NCBI RefSeq assembly: GCF_958295425.1 | Contig: NC_081153.1 | Coordinates: 19,994,720-20,058,719, forward strand | Direction of reading: 5' to 3' | DNA: 64,000 nucleotides | Source of the DNA: Solea solea | Lineage: Eukaryota; Chordata; Actinopteri; Pleuronectiformes; Soleidae | In this document: piece after piece, positions 24,877-36,757 of the stretch | Layout of the letters: every line of letters starts with the position of its first letter | Numbering within the stretch: position 1 is the first letter of the stretch | Translations under genes and position numbers: made by a program | The notes under the pieces: model-generated | What the model was told of the DNA's origin: nothing | Seen by the model: only the letters and a program-made list of their open reading frames with translations | The model's database searches: none

Positions 24877-27198
24877 GTTCAAAATACCTTGTAGAGCGTT
24901 GTTATTGACTGGTATTGTTAAGAATGGCTAATAATTGGGAGCTCGAGATAAGTTTGTGTCCATGTTTTTTTTTTCGGACTTCTCAACTGGAACATGGTGA
25001 ACTCAGGGGTGAAGTCACTCCAAGTTCCGACTTCCGAGTTCCAATGTAAATGGAATACAGCATAAGCTCCATAGGCTACGTATCTCATTTACCTTTTGAA
25101 AGCAAATAAGTGCATTTCACCAGCGATATTCCTAAGTAACCAACTATATATCCCTGACTTAGAGTATTGCAACTCGTGACAAATGTAAATATGCACTTAC
25201 ACAGGATTTGAAAGTATTAGGTTACATTTCTGTCGATGCCGTTTAAAGACTTATCTGTTTGTCACACCAGAATATGATGAATAAAAACTACATCAGCTGC
25301 TTTAAGGGTCTATGAAAAACAAATGTTTTAAACCTCATTTTGGTGCAAGACCTGGAAAAACAAAAACCCCTCGTGAGTAAACTCTCTTCATCATCATCAT
25401 CATCATCAGGGCTTTGCCAGATTTCACAACTGAGTGATGGTTGGATCAAGGGTTAGTTGTCTAGAATCCAGCTTTAAGACTGTATTGACTGAACTCTCCT
25501 GGGCCACAGAAAGAACTCTTTTTTTTTTGTTTTAAACTGGAGACGCTGCTGTGAACAAACCCTCTCCCCATGTGGCGCTGTCAGCTCTGAGAACACGCTG
25601 TCAGTCTGTCCGTCTGTGAGGGGGAATTCTCCAGGGGATTGTAAAAGAAGACGAGATCAGTTTGAGATACGTGTTGAGGGCAAAGGTTAGAGTTTAGGGG
25701 TGAATCCTACAGGGTTCAGGGGTAAACACTCTGCAGCGAGGTGCGAGCTTCATAGCAGATTTATGACATGCTTAAAACCTAAACTATAAATCTGTACCCA
25801 TCAGAGATAATGCTTTTCATGTGACCTGTTTTTCATCAATATAATCAGGCTATGAACAGATTCTGTCTTTTTTTAAAATATAATTCCCTTCTATCGGTTT
25901 TTGCTCTAATTTCTGCCACTTGTGACATTACATTTTTCTTAATTTTGTTCTCAGTGTTAAAGAGAATTTGGTCAGAAGAAAAAAACTAAGGGTCCTCCCT
26001 TTTTTCATTTCCCCCAAAACAGCTAATAAGAGGCACCTGGGAATGAGTGTGTCTGAGAGACTTTGCTTTTTATTAATGTAAAAAAAAAAGTAAATAAACT
26101 CAAGGGATCTAATTCTAAGAAAATCATTTCACTTCTTTACATGTGTCGTGAAAGTGGAAACAATAATATCAACACATGATTCCGGTCCTTTATGAAATGT
26201 CTGTAGTAGGTAAGCAGTGATACTTTTATAGATGGCTATACATATATAGATTATAATTAAATCAAAGTGAATTGTTCCATATTGGAGATTTCGGTCCCTG
26301 AATTTAATTGAAACCCTTACATTGAGACACATGTCCAATCATTATCTAAGGGAGAGATGCACACTACTTGCATTAATCCAAAAAAAACAAAACATTTATG
26401 ATATTTTAACAAATGATAGGCTTTTGAATGAGGCTAATGCCACATTTGTACCAGATTAGTTTAACCCTTAGAACACTTTGGATGCTTTTTTCCATTACTA
26501 CTTTTTCTATTACTACTTTTTCACCAAATATATAAACACACCTGAGCAAAAATAACTCAAAATGTTTAAAAAAGGATTCAGTTTGTGAACTGTGGAAATA
26601 CGTCACAGTTCAAAGTTCACTTGGCTAGTTTTTATGAACAAAAATAAAAGAAAAATGCTCTGTTTTGCACAATTCTTGCTACTTAATATCACTACTAAAA
26701 ATGTCATATAAAATGAATCGTAACTTTCACAAAAAAAAAAATAGCCATTTATTATAGCGTGTTTATGTGACATACAAACACACACCCCCAGGATGTCCAT
26801 ATAAGGAGTTGTGTATTATTCCCACAGCACTGATCCATGCCACATGAGCACTAAGGGTTAAATTAGAGTGTGATTCTGTTCAAGCTGAGTTTGGAAATGC
26901 TAAATAGATTAAATAAGGAAAGTTATATTAAAATACAAACTGCATCCAGATGAGGAAATACATATATTGATGGAAGGTGTCTGTGTATTGCTGTGGTTGT
27001 TTTCTTGTCTTGCTGTTGGCCATTGTATGTGTTTTGCATTACTCTGCATTAATTTTTGTCTTCTTGTGGTCATTTGTCCTTATTATTTGCATGTGTACTT
27101 CAGGGACATTATTCATATGGAAGTGAGAAAACCCTGTGACCACATGAACTCAGGGTCTGTCCCTGACCGGCCTGTTTAGTAATCCAGCCGTGAATGAG

Positions 27199-27240
27199 AT
27201 AATTAATGGCTGCGGTGCTCCCCGTGTTTCATAATTAATG
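27199..27240. promoter_or_regulatory. Paired homeodomain-type ATAATTAATG sites
   Basis: Identical decamers at 27,199-27,208 and 27,231-27,240, same orientation, start-to-start 32 bp (about three helical turns), around a GC-rich spacer. TAATTA is the core of many homeodomain sites. Function is inferred only. Confidence 0.2.
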
Positions 27241-28654
27241 CCCATCTGTGTGTTGAGTGTAAATGAGTCACAAAAGGAATCGAGCATGCTGCCCACCCAC
27301 CGGACCACGTCCTTTCCTCTCTCTGGGCCTCGTGAGTCAACATTTCATTGAGGTGCACAGCGACATATGTCTCTCTCACACTGTCCCTGAGGAATTCTTT
27401 TAACAAGGTGGAGGAACACCTGAGCTCTCCTGTGCTTTAAGTGGTCCACTCTCAGGTTACGCTCTCCTGTGGGAGTGAGCCACTTGTATTTTATTCACAG
27501 TTTTCCCACAGACCCTTGGAGCAGAGTGGCCTTAGAACGTTCTGTCCTGCGTGAAACACTGGAAACGAGACACTCCTCCCTCCTCAATCCAGGCTAAAGG
27601 GATCGCAGCACACAGGGCGATCGTCTTACAAGCTCCCACGTCAGACACTGAGTTTACCTGAAAGGGCCATGCTGTCAGCGCCCTACTGTAAATGCTGTAA
27701 GACTGAAAAGGTGCAGCTTTAGCAGCTCAGGTAGATTAATCCACGACCTTTACTGACCTTTCTCCATCCAGTGTGAGGAATAATCCCACTTCATATCTAA
27801 CAGAAGATATCATTTCCACCACAGAGATTCTGGAATGATACTCAGGTCTGGTTTGAGTGTGACACTTGAAGGCTAACTCTCAGCTGGAGTTTTGAAACCA
27901 ATATAAAAGTCCCTCTGAAGCTAAGGTCAGCAAGTCATTTTGTCTGAGGGTCACTTATTCTCTAAGGAACTGAGTATCAAGCCAACCCATTGTGCCTTCC
28001 TCAGGGGGTTTCTCTATTAAATCTTATTTCTTCTCATCTAAACTATCCAATTTTGTACAAAAATGACTAAAATGAAGTAACTAAATATGCTTTTTGTCTT
28101 AAAATGTCAGTCAGAGACAAATTCCCACATTTGTGACCGTCCTTAAGCTAAACTAACAATAGTGGCCTGGTGATAAGTGGAAGTTGTCTTTAATCACCGA
28201 CTTGTTACCAAGACTCTTAAGACACAAATTTGTGTGAGATACCGAGAATAAAATACCACAAAAATGCTCTTAACAATCCATATTTTCCCTTATCGTACTG
28301 TGAACAAACAAACCTGGTTATCCCTTACAACAGCAGTGTTTTATTTTGATTTTTCAATAAAACAAATGTCCTTCCATTGTCAATTTTAGCCACAGACTCT
28401 CCTTCAATCCGTTTTTTTTTTTTCAGAATAAAAGCTCTGAATTTTAGATGAAATTGTCGTTTTAGCAACTCATTCCAAAAAATTCAGATTTTTTTAGAAT
28501 AATCTGGAACAAGAGCTGATGCTGACAGCCAATTTCTTTTTTGCTGACCACTGCTCTAAAGTGATAAAAATATCTCCTCTGACACACGGAAAAATATGTT
28601 ACTCACCACCTTACCAAACTTTAATGATTAAAAACTTAAATAAAAACCACTGGA

Positions 28655-28730
28655 GGAGCCACACACACACACACACACACATACTGTCCTACTCGTTTGG
28701 GGACCAAATTCAGCAGGGGAGCTAACATCC
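28655..28730 (+). repeat. (CA)n with dispersed-repeat flank
   Basis: (CA)n at 28,660-28,682 followed by ATACTGTCCTACTCGTTTGG and GGACCAAATTC. This is the usual companion of the repeat traced at 20,150-20,285. Confidence 0.5.
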
Positions 28731-29056
28731 ATGGTACCTGCAGCCTCACAGCAGGAGTCTGCTCTTCTTTCTGTTCTTCTCTACTTCATTTCTTCATCTT
28801 TAGTCATTTCAAATAAAGTGTCAGAGCTTTTCTGACACATTTACAAGACAAAGGCAGTAGTGCAGGAGCAGGTCTAGTTACTCACGGGTAAGCACTGATA
28901 AATCACACTGAGGGTAATTATATCGTTGCAGTGTTTGAGAAATGATGTTAACTCTGGGTCTTTGTGTGTAATTGAGCCATATGTTTAGACACGCCTAAAC
29001 CAGATCCTGAAGTGAAACAGTTTGCAGTCTTTACTCAGACACTACATATTATCTAA

Positions 29057-29520
29057 GGGCGCTTTTCCATTATACAGTTCTAGCACGACTCAGTTTGGTA
29101 TCCATTACTTCATAGTCCCTCCTCCACGTGGGCGGGATCATCATCATAGCACGGCTGCACGAAACTGCCATGAAGTCGTTTGATACGCGACACAAACAAA
29201 CAAACAAACAAACAAACTAGTGATGAGCAGAGCACTTGTTTTCGGTGGAACTGAATTATTAGAATTAAAAAAGATTCCTCTGACTCCTCTGTTAGATATT
29301 GAGATTTTAGACATTTCCTTTGCTAAATGTTGGAGATTAAGACGTTTTCAGGATTCTAAGTCTTTTTAACTGTTCTGCAGTTTGATTCTTGTGTCTCACG
29401 ACTCTTCAGTGACGACACTCTGTGACCAAGCAGTGGTCGGCAGTCTGTTGACGTCACATTTTAGTAGGTACCAAAAAAAAACACCAGGTACCAGGTACTG
29501 AGTAAAGGAAAAGCACCATA
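29057..29520 (+). mobile_element. Family B inverted-repeat element, copy 3 (nearly complete)
   Basis: Starts GGGCGCTTTTCCATTATACA, then GTTCTAGCACGACTC; ends TACTGAGTAAAGGAAAAGCACC. The right end has lost part of the repeat. An (ACAA)n run lies at about 29,193-29,217. The minus strand of 29,110-29,180 carries the same coding end (VQPCYDDDPAHVEE) as 14,466-14,591. No transposase frame survives. Confidence 0.65.
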
Positions 29521-30033
29521 AAATATAGAATGTGTGAGTTTACAGTCTTTACAGGGACTTTAATGCATATTCCTGATATTACTTAGGTAAGAACATCTGC
29601 AGTGTGCACAAAGACTAAGCATTGTTGACAACTGTAGTTGTTTGAAAGCTGCAGAAGACATTAAGTAAACTAGACCTAGAAATGAATTTCTTTAACTAAC
29701 ATTTCTGAACACTGAAGGAAGAGTGAGATGCTGTTTAAAGAAAAAAAACTTTGTAAAAGGATTAACCTTCACATATGAAGGTCTGAACCGGGGCTTACCA
29801 CATTTTTATTTGCCACTACATCAATGCTGACATTGCATGTAAAGGATTTACAACCTCTGTTCTCCTAGTTGTTGAGTCAATAGGGACCTAATGAGCCCCT
29901 CTGGCTCTGCACCAAAAGTCTGGTTCTTGATATAAAGTAGGAATCCTACACTTCAGCACAATGAGGATGTTTTATTTTCCACTGGAGATGCAGACTCAGA
30001 AGGATTGGGTAAATGAAGTTTACGTGCTTTGGC

Positions 30034-30073
<40 letters not shown>

Positions 30074-30634
30074 TCACAAACATTAGCAGGTGTTTGCGAC
30101 TGTAAAGTTAGAGGCCATGGGCCAGAAAACAGGACGGTGTTAAGAAAGTGGATTTCTGGAAGTACGTTTTTGTTCTTTTGACACCGTGATGTTAACACTC
30201 GTCCTGACTGTGCGACCGTCTGCTCTGCTGAACATGAATGAGTTACTGTCACAGGACACACAGTGAGTTTTCAGAGAGCCATTGAGCAAACACAGCCTGG
30301 AGGTTAACCCGTTACGTGCCACCACATAATTAGTCATGCTAGTTGACAGTCAGGTGTTCACAGAGTGACCTGAAGAAGAATCCTGCAGACTGTGGTTCCC
30401 ATTTAGAGAATAACAGATGGTAACGCAGTGTCTTTTTGGTTTCTTTGGATTTAAAACAAAACAAAAACAAGATGGACAATGACTGTACTTTAAGGCCCGT
30501 GTCACGCAACCGGTATGTACTGTATATTCAATGACGGCGGAAGAGGAAATGAACCTCCTAACAGGTACGTGATGGCAGTCTGTATTTGTGCACAGTGAGC
30601 AGCCATGTCATAGTTATATTCACACCCAAATGTC
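29521..30634. other. Non-coding stretch with (GT)n
   Basis: A (GT)n tract lies at 30,035-30,071. The minus-strand 102-codon frame crossing it is poly(Thr-His) from the repeat. Nothing else recognised. Confidence 0.5.
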
Positions 30635-30919
30635 TTCATGAGGCCACACGGTGGGTGTAAGCGCTGTTGCCTACGCAGCAAAAAGACCAGAGATGGGACC
30701 CGGTTGGAAGAAGAGGCTTTCTGCATGGAGTTTGCATGTTCTCTCCGTGTATGTGTGTGTGTGTGTGTGTGTGGGTTTCCTTCCTTCCACAGTCCAAAAA
30801 CATGCAGCGGTTGATTGGACACTCAGTGTGAGAGTGGATGGTTGTCTGGAGGGACTGATGACCTGTCCAGGGTGTAACCCCACCATTTGCCCCGTCGGCT
30901 GGGATTGGCATTCATGTGG
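30635..30919 (+). repeat. Family A SINE-like repeat, copy 6, left part
   Basis: Head (GAGGCCACACGGTGGGTGTA, GCGCTGTTGCC), TGGAGTTTGCATGTTCTC, a (GT)n tract (30,750-30,772), CACAGTCCAAAAACATGCAG, GACCTGTCCAGGGTGTAACC and GGCTGGGATTGGCA. It is cut at 30,919 by a solo LTR and resumes at 31,465. Confidence 0.8.
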
Positions 30920-31464
30920 TGTTACGACTGTCGTCGTTATGTTGCAGTCGAAGTGCTGTGTGCTTTGTGTGTGTGCCCTGTGTTTTTTTTGTCCTCAATC
31001 TCCTAGGAAAATTGCTGTGTGTCCTAGCCGTGCCAGGATTGGTGGAGTGGTTCTGGGCCCTGCCGCTCGATTGGCTGCACTTGATCACCACCTGATACAA
31101 AAGGAGCCAATATGGTGGACGACGAGGGGCAAAAAGAGCAGCATGGCAGATGGCGACACACACTTCCTCATCCTGTTTAAGTAGTTAGGGAGGTAAGTTC
31201 CTGTCATTTGGTTTGGTTAAGGTTGCTTAGGTCAGGTTTATTGTTTTCTAGACAGGGACCTTTTTTTGTTTGTTATTTTGGCCTTAGTCCACCCTGAAGC
31301 CTAGACCTCAGTTCATCTATTTTGTTGTCATTTACCCTACTTTTGTAAATAAATAATTCTTTTTTTGGAATATAACACTAAAAATTGTTTGTGGTCACTT
31401 GGGACTTGGAGAAGATGGGGCCTTATCATGTTATGTCCTAGGCCCCCTAGACTGGGGCATAACA
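30920..31464 (+). mobile_element. Solo LTR of an LTR retrotransposon
   Basis: A 545-bp insert beginning TGTTACGACTG and ending GGGGCATAACA, so the termini are the inverted TGTTA/TAACA typical of LTRs. It is flanked by a 4-bp direct repeat GTGG (30,916-30,919 and 31,465-31,468). Inside are a CAAT-like GAGCCAATATGG (31,104-31,115), a poly(A) signal AATAAA (31,348-31,353) and a donor-like GAGGTAAGTTCC near 31,190. There is no internal region, primer-binding site or gag/pol, so it is a recombined solo LTR. A Ty3/gypsy-like origin is plausible from the TSD length and termini; an endogenous retrovirus LTR is not excluded. Confidence 0.8.
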
Positions 31465-31500
31465 GTGGATAAAGTGGCAGATGATGAATGAATGTCCAAA
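31465..31500 (+). repeat. Family A SINE-like repeat, copy 6, right part
   Basis: GTGGATAAAGTGGCAGATGA followed by TGAATGAATG, the normal 3' tail of family A. It completes the copy interrupted at 30,919. Confidence 0.8.
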
Positions 31501-31708
31501 TTAAATGAATTAAATGTCTTTTGTAAATTCCATGTCTCTTCTTCTTCTTAAGTGCTAAAAATGAAGGCAAGGGGGACTTCTTAAGTTCTTTTGGTTTGGG
31601 AGTTCCCAGGTTTCTAAACTCTTGGTGGCATCTTGGGGTAATTAACATAATGATTATGTGAGTTGTAAAGGTCACATGATTCATCAGGGTCATTGTCATT
31701 GTGGTTAA
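31501..31708. other. Short non-coding spacer
   Basis: Nothing recognised between the family A tail and the next element. Confidence 0.5.
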
Positions 31709-32244
31709 GGCCACATCCACATGGAAACAAAACAAAAACAATCTTTTTCTTTTTAAAAAAGTTCCCCCATAAAGACGGTGTCATTTCAAGAATGCAAGGA
31801 AGGGAACTTTGTTACTGGGGATTTTTCACTATTTGGGTTTTGGTTAATTGCATTTTTAACATTTTTAAATAATGGCACTAGACACATTGGTGCCCTCATG
31901 TTGGTGATTTGCCTTTAGATATGAGGGTGAAGTTTTGCACCCAAGGTGACGAGAGACCCTCTTGACATGCAGAAGTTTTCCATCCATTCACTGTCTCATA
32001 ACAACTCCATTGACAAAGTTGTCTCACCAGCTGCTGGTTCCCCTCGGCTGTACCCAAAAGTTCCTCCTGATTTCCCTCCTATTTGTTCTTCTCTATGGAT
32101 CTAGGAGCATGTGGTGTATGGTCTCTGGTCACTGTAGTGGTAGAGGGGTATATCAAACAAGCTCAGCAGCACGTATACAATCCTGTAATCTGGTCGGGGT
32201 TAAGGGTTAGGGAGGTGGGACTATGTTTCCATGTGGATGTCCCC
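31709..32244. mobile_element. Non-autonomous DNA transposon, about 536 bp
   Basis: The left end GGCCACATCCACATGGAAACA and the reverse complement of the right end (GGGGACATCCACATGGAAACA) agree over about 20 bp with two mismatches. The interior has no transposase frame. The flanking 8-mers agree only partly, so I do not claim a target duplication. hAT-like by style. Confidence 0.6.
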
Positions 32245-34100
32245 TAGGGTCACATGGATCAAGGTGTGAATTGGGGTGAAACAGCACTGTAGGTGGCTGA
32301 CGATTAGTGTCTTAAACCACCTTCTCTGTTCAAGGAGGAATGGATCTTCTTGTCTTGCAACTGGATGAAGCTAAACAGCCAATCGCAGTGATCTGACAGG
32401 CAGCCATGTTGATTCAACATGACTAATTGGGCTGTAAATATGTCTGCATGACTTCTGTGCATCACAAGCCGCATTGACCAGGGCATCAAGCTCAGGTATG
32501 GCCATTGTCTACACGTTGACAGTCTTAAACCACTGGTAAAAAACAGAGCAAAACTGGATGGATTTGTATTAGTTATCTGTTGGACTGTATACCTACCAAT
32601 CAGAAAGGCTTCAATTAATCAGTGGAGGGACGCTACATAAAGACTTGCTCCAACAAAAACAACCCACACCACCAGGCACAATGCCATGCCCTGGAAAACT
32701 GTGGCAACCACTGAAGCTGCAGACTGGGTTCCAACATGAACTCACTCTGGATGAACATAAGGATTCTTGGTTTCCCTCTTTCAGGGCTGCTTGTTGTCAG
32801 TGGGCTGCAGAGAGGGCACAGCAGTGCATGGGAAACCAGCTCGTCATACAGGACGATTCTATTGGCCTCTCTTATGTGACAAAAGAGTTTGTTATGCAGT
32901 AAAAGCATTAAGCAAATGAAGCCCATTCCTGGCACAGTAAAAAAAACAAAACAGTGTTCATTCCGTCAGGCGAGATGAAATCTATTCATCAACCTTTTTT
33001 TCACGATGAAGACAAGATGATGAAGAGACTGCACCAATGTCCCAAAACACTGACTAAAACTATATTAACACACATTAGACAAGACTAAGATTAAATCTCT
33101 TTATTCTCGTCAACAAGATGAGACAGATTCCAAATGACTTCATGTGCAGAGAGTAAAACTGAATAAAAAAATTGGCTGACAAAATGAACACAAGTGAAAC
33201 GATGCATAGACATTATTATCCAGCTCTAACCCCGGTGTTTGACTCGTGTTTATTTTAAAACAGTTGACCAGGTTCTGTTATGGCTACACACACACTGAGC
33301 ATGTGAAGTGGGTCGTCGTTTGTGTTTATTTGTGCCGTTACTTTACGTAATCTAAAAGGCCAAGGTCAGTCCAGGATCTGGATTAACAAACAGTGCGTCT
33401 GCAGTTTATATTGAAACAAGCTCCTGGTGTTTCCTAAACAACATGTAATAGATGGACACCTTGTGATCAGGGCTTTCCCTCATGAAGGAGAGGAGCTTTG
33501 TCTTTGTGATGTAACATTTTGTTGCATCATCACAGACACATGATTCAGATGGGATGAGCTGCTGCAGTCAAACTTTAAATCATCAGTTGGCTCCGTCTGC
33601 TACAGTACGAAGCCATTGCCCCCGAGCCACTTTGGTGACAGTGTAAACACGTACGTTGACCTCAGTTCTCCCCCGTGTGCACTCATGATGTCTGGGACAA
33701 TGACGGAGCACCAGAGAGTCAGGGTCACTGACCTCAACCGCTGACCTGAGGCGGAAGAGACTTCCCAGAGTATAAACACTGGTGCGTTCACATCGAATTC
33801 ACACATTTCCAAGTGTGACTGAGAAAAAGTTCAGAGAGGCGAGCACAGACCATGACAGAGTTGGACCAAGTAATCACTTCTTCCAGCTCTCCTGCCATGT
33901 TTTGGTACGCTCAGTATGTGCCATTAATCACTATCTCAGGCTTGTTAAACTGCTGACCCATCTGCTTTAGTTTCATTTTGGGAAGAGGGAGAAGTCAGAG
34001 GGAGCCAAATCTGGTGGGTCGAGTGAAAACCTGTGTTTGTAAAGCCAAAAAAAAAATCTCTCTTATAGAACTGTTTGTCTTTATAATTCGGTAAATTGGA
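32245..34100. other. Non-coding stretch
   Basis: No exon or named repeat seen. Opposed frames at 32,645-32,902 (+) and 32,633-32,935 (-) overlap almost fully and neither shows a domain. Confidence 0.5.
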
Positions 34101-34332
34101 CTGTTTTATCCTCCACATGTGACCTGTCACAGAGAAAAACAACCATGCACTCATTCATTCACTCACATTGTCAATTAACGTCTGCATGTTTTTGGACTGT
34201 GGGAGGAAACCCAGGCACACATGGGGAAGATCATGCAAACTCCACATAAAAAGCCCCTCTGGTGAACCCGGATTCAAACCTGTGACCTTCTTGCTGTGAG
34301 GCAACTATGCTTACCCGCTACCCCGCCATGTG
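34101..34332 (-). repeat. Family A SINE-like repeat, copy 7
   Basis: Reverse copy: TGTTTTATCCTCCACATGTG, GCATGTTTTTGGACTGTGGG, CATGCAAACTCCACATAAAA and a reversed head with GAACCCGGATTCAAACCTG (box-B-like on the minus strand) and TTGCTGTGAGGCAAC. No microsatellite at the CACACA site. Confidence 0.8.
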
Positions 34333-35403
34333 TCCTCAACAAGAGTCAGGAAAATATAAAATACCACCAGACATCAACAAATCCAACTAAAAGACCCTAA
34401 CCACAAGTTCTGTCTGGGTTTTTGTCTGTGCTCGTCTTGTCTTATAATAAAGTGATTCTGTGTGTGTGTGTGTGTGACAGCTGGTCAGACAGAACAACAC
34501 ACGTGAAGACAAAAGCTTGCGGAAGTTGGGATTTTATGAACACGATTATCAGCAGATTAACTGATAGTCGAAATTATAGTTTCTGCCAGCCATTTCATTT
34601 TTTGAGGAAAGACGATTTTAAACGCCATTGTCTTCTAGACAGTTCACGACAATAAACACAAAGCAACACAAAGCCCTCACTTGGTTGTATTGTCTCGTCT
34701 CCGTGTGACAGTCATGCATTGTCGTATCACTGCAATTCATTATGTTTCCATGTCTTTGCTGTCAATCAACTGCTGCCCACACAAACAAAGAAGAACCCGT
34801 GTGCTGAGAATGTGGTCGCCATGCAGCCTTGGATTAAACTGTAAAATTTGCATTTAAAAAACAAAAATGCTAATTGCACAGCATTCTTTGGTCATAGGTT
34901 GGTATAAAAAAAAAACATAGAAACAAACAACAAATCAATAAATGAGGCATGAACTTTTGAAATCATCTGTCTGATGCAGAGACACAGACAGCTCGGTGAA
35001 ACAAAGCTGCATCTGTTCTTGTGCTCTGGAGAGACGGATGTGAAAGCAGCGGGGGAGACGCACTCACTCTGCTCCCTCCTCTTAAACCTCAAACCAATAT
35101 TTCATTGAATCCCCCCCCCCCTGCCATTTTCTGTGACAAGGTAGAGAATAGGTTTCAAAGACGTTACATCCTCAGGGTTTTAACCTAAATGTAGCAACAG
35201 TGGAAAAGGCTTGAGGTTGTGGTGCCGCAGGGACCGATGTCTGGCTGGGTTTAACCGAGACCGGCTCTCCTGGTGAGGGAACAGCCGCCATGACCCATTT
35301 CTCTGCTCCTTGTGTTACTCATCTCTGGATTAGATATGGTGAGGTGGGCCGAGCAGTCGAGGAGCAGAGCTTTATGGTTTGGAAGATAAAAGTAGCAACT
35401 AAT
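34333..35403. other. Non-coding stretch
   Basis: A short (GT)n run lies at about 34,457-34,478 and a C-run at about 35,110-35,120. No gene recognised. Confidence 0.5.
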
Positions 35404-35755
35404 GCTTTTCCATGACACAGTTTTGAGCACTACTCCGCTCCACTCGACTCTACCGTCCAGCTCTCTCTGGATCCTCTCGTCAGCCACCAAACACAGGAAC
35501 GTCAACACCTCGTTAACGCCGACGCATGCTCGCTGTAACGCTCAGGCCAGTTTTTTAAAAAATGGTTTGATTCCTTTGTCAGACGTCGGGCTCATGACTC
35601 TCAGTGATGACACTCTCAACGTCACATTTTAATATCGGATCAGCTCGCTTGAAACTTCACCAGAGCAGGTATTAAAAAAATCATCAGGTACTATCACTGA
35701 TGGAAAAGCAACAAAAAAAAGAGTAGAGTTGAGAACTGCATCATGGGAAAAACCC
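35404..35755. mobile_element. Family B inverted-repeat element, copy 4
   Basis: Left end GCTTTTCCATGACACAGTTT then ACTCGACTCTAC. The right side has GATGGAAAAGCAAC and a second terminal-like block GAGTAGAGTTGAGAACTGCA. The minus strand near 35,450-35,500 reads FLCLVADERIQRELDG, matching the relic at 14,466-14,516. Its resemblance to Myb/SANT-like DNA-binding domains linked to PIF/Harbinger transposons is weak and inferred. Confidence 0.6.
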
Positions 35756-36325
35756 AATACATATGATTGAAACAAGGTCAAGAAAAAACCAACAGCAATG
35801 CACAGAGAGAGGATGTCACTTCTTCATTTTCAGCATAGGAACAGACACAGGTTAACTGCTCTGACATTAGCCTTGTTCAGGGAATTGAAGATTCCCAATT
35901 AACCATAATTTAAGTTCAAAAGAACCCAAGTTAGGACACATAAGGGCTGAGTAAACCACTGAGGATGACTGATGGCCGGGTTAACGCTCTAAACAAACAA
36001 ACAAACACCACATCAAGCTCCACCTAATGAGTAGCTCACTTGTCAGCAAATGTAAAGAAGTCTCCATGAATCTGTATGATGACAGACTGTGCCAAGCAGC
36101 ACTTTCTTTATGTGTGGAAATGTTGAAGGACAAACTATAAACAAAAAAAGGGAAATTCAAGGAACTGCAACAGTGTTCTCAAGTCTCAAGTCCAGATCTC
36201 GGTTGCCAAAGAGAGACCGAGTTGAATCCAAGTCAAGTCCCATTCACCTCAAGCTGAGTTATAAAGTTTGAGTATGAGTCATGTTGCAACACGGGCACCA
36301 GTGCTCTGCTTAGCGGTGAAAACTT
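35756..36325. other. Non-coding stretch
   Basis: An (ACAA)n run lies near 35,992-36,007. Otherwise no feature seen. Confidence 0.5.
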
Positions 36326-36616
36326 CCATCCATGTTTTTACCACTTAATCCTCCAACTGAGGGTCGTAGGGGAAGCTGGAGCCAATCCCAGCTGACATAG
36401 GGGCGAAGGCGGACAGATGGTCAGTCCATGACACAGCCAAGTCACACCTATGGTTCATTTAGTGTCCAATTAGCCTAATTGCCAATAGTGCATGTTTTGG
36501 GACTGTGGGAAGAAGCCAGAGAGCCCGTAGAGAACATGTGCAAACAGGGAGAACGTGCAAACTCCACAAAGAAAGCCCTCTGTCAAACTGGCCAATTGAC
36601 CACCGTGTAGCCCCCG
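36326..36616 (-). repeat. Family A SINE-like repeat, copy 8
   Basis: Reverse copy with GGAGCCAATCCCAGCTGACA, TTTAGTGTCCAATTAGCC, GCATGTTTTGGGACTGTGGG and CGTGCAAACTCCACAAAG. The head end is worn. Confidence 0.75.
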
Positions 36617-36717
36617 AAAACTTCCACAAGCAAGTTTCATGTTACATATATAGTAGTTCATGGTTCAGAATGTAAAATTTGCATATATGATATTTCATAT
36701 CACATGCAAATGAGTTC

Positions 36718-36757
36718 ACCCTATGTCAGCTGGGATTGGCTGCAGCAGTCAGTCCAG
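36718..36757 (+). repeat. Family A fragment, copy 9
   Basis: Only the block CCCTATGTCAGCTGGGATTG followed by GCTGCAGCAG survives. Confidence 0.5.

Larger units (their letters stand above)
24877..29056. other. Long non-coding stretch
   Basis: Small features only: an (ATC)n run (25,387-25,409), T-rich and A-rich runs, and a repeat trace near 24,960-25,070 with paired GGACTTCTCAACTGGAAC and TTCCGACTTCCGAGTTCC. The block 27,190-27,260 holds two ATAATTAATG decamers. No frame has a recognisable domain. Confidence 0.5.

Noticed and set aside
32190..32214. GGGTTAAGGGTTAGGG telomere-like words (also near 58,206)
   Set aside because: Only two or three degenerate units; no interstitial telomere array.
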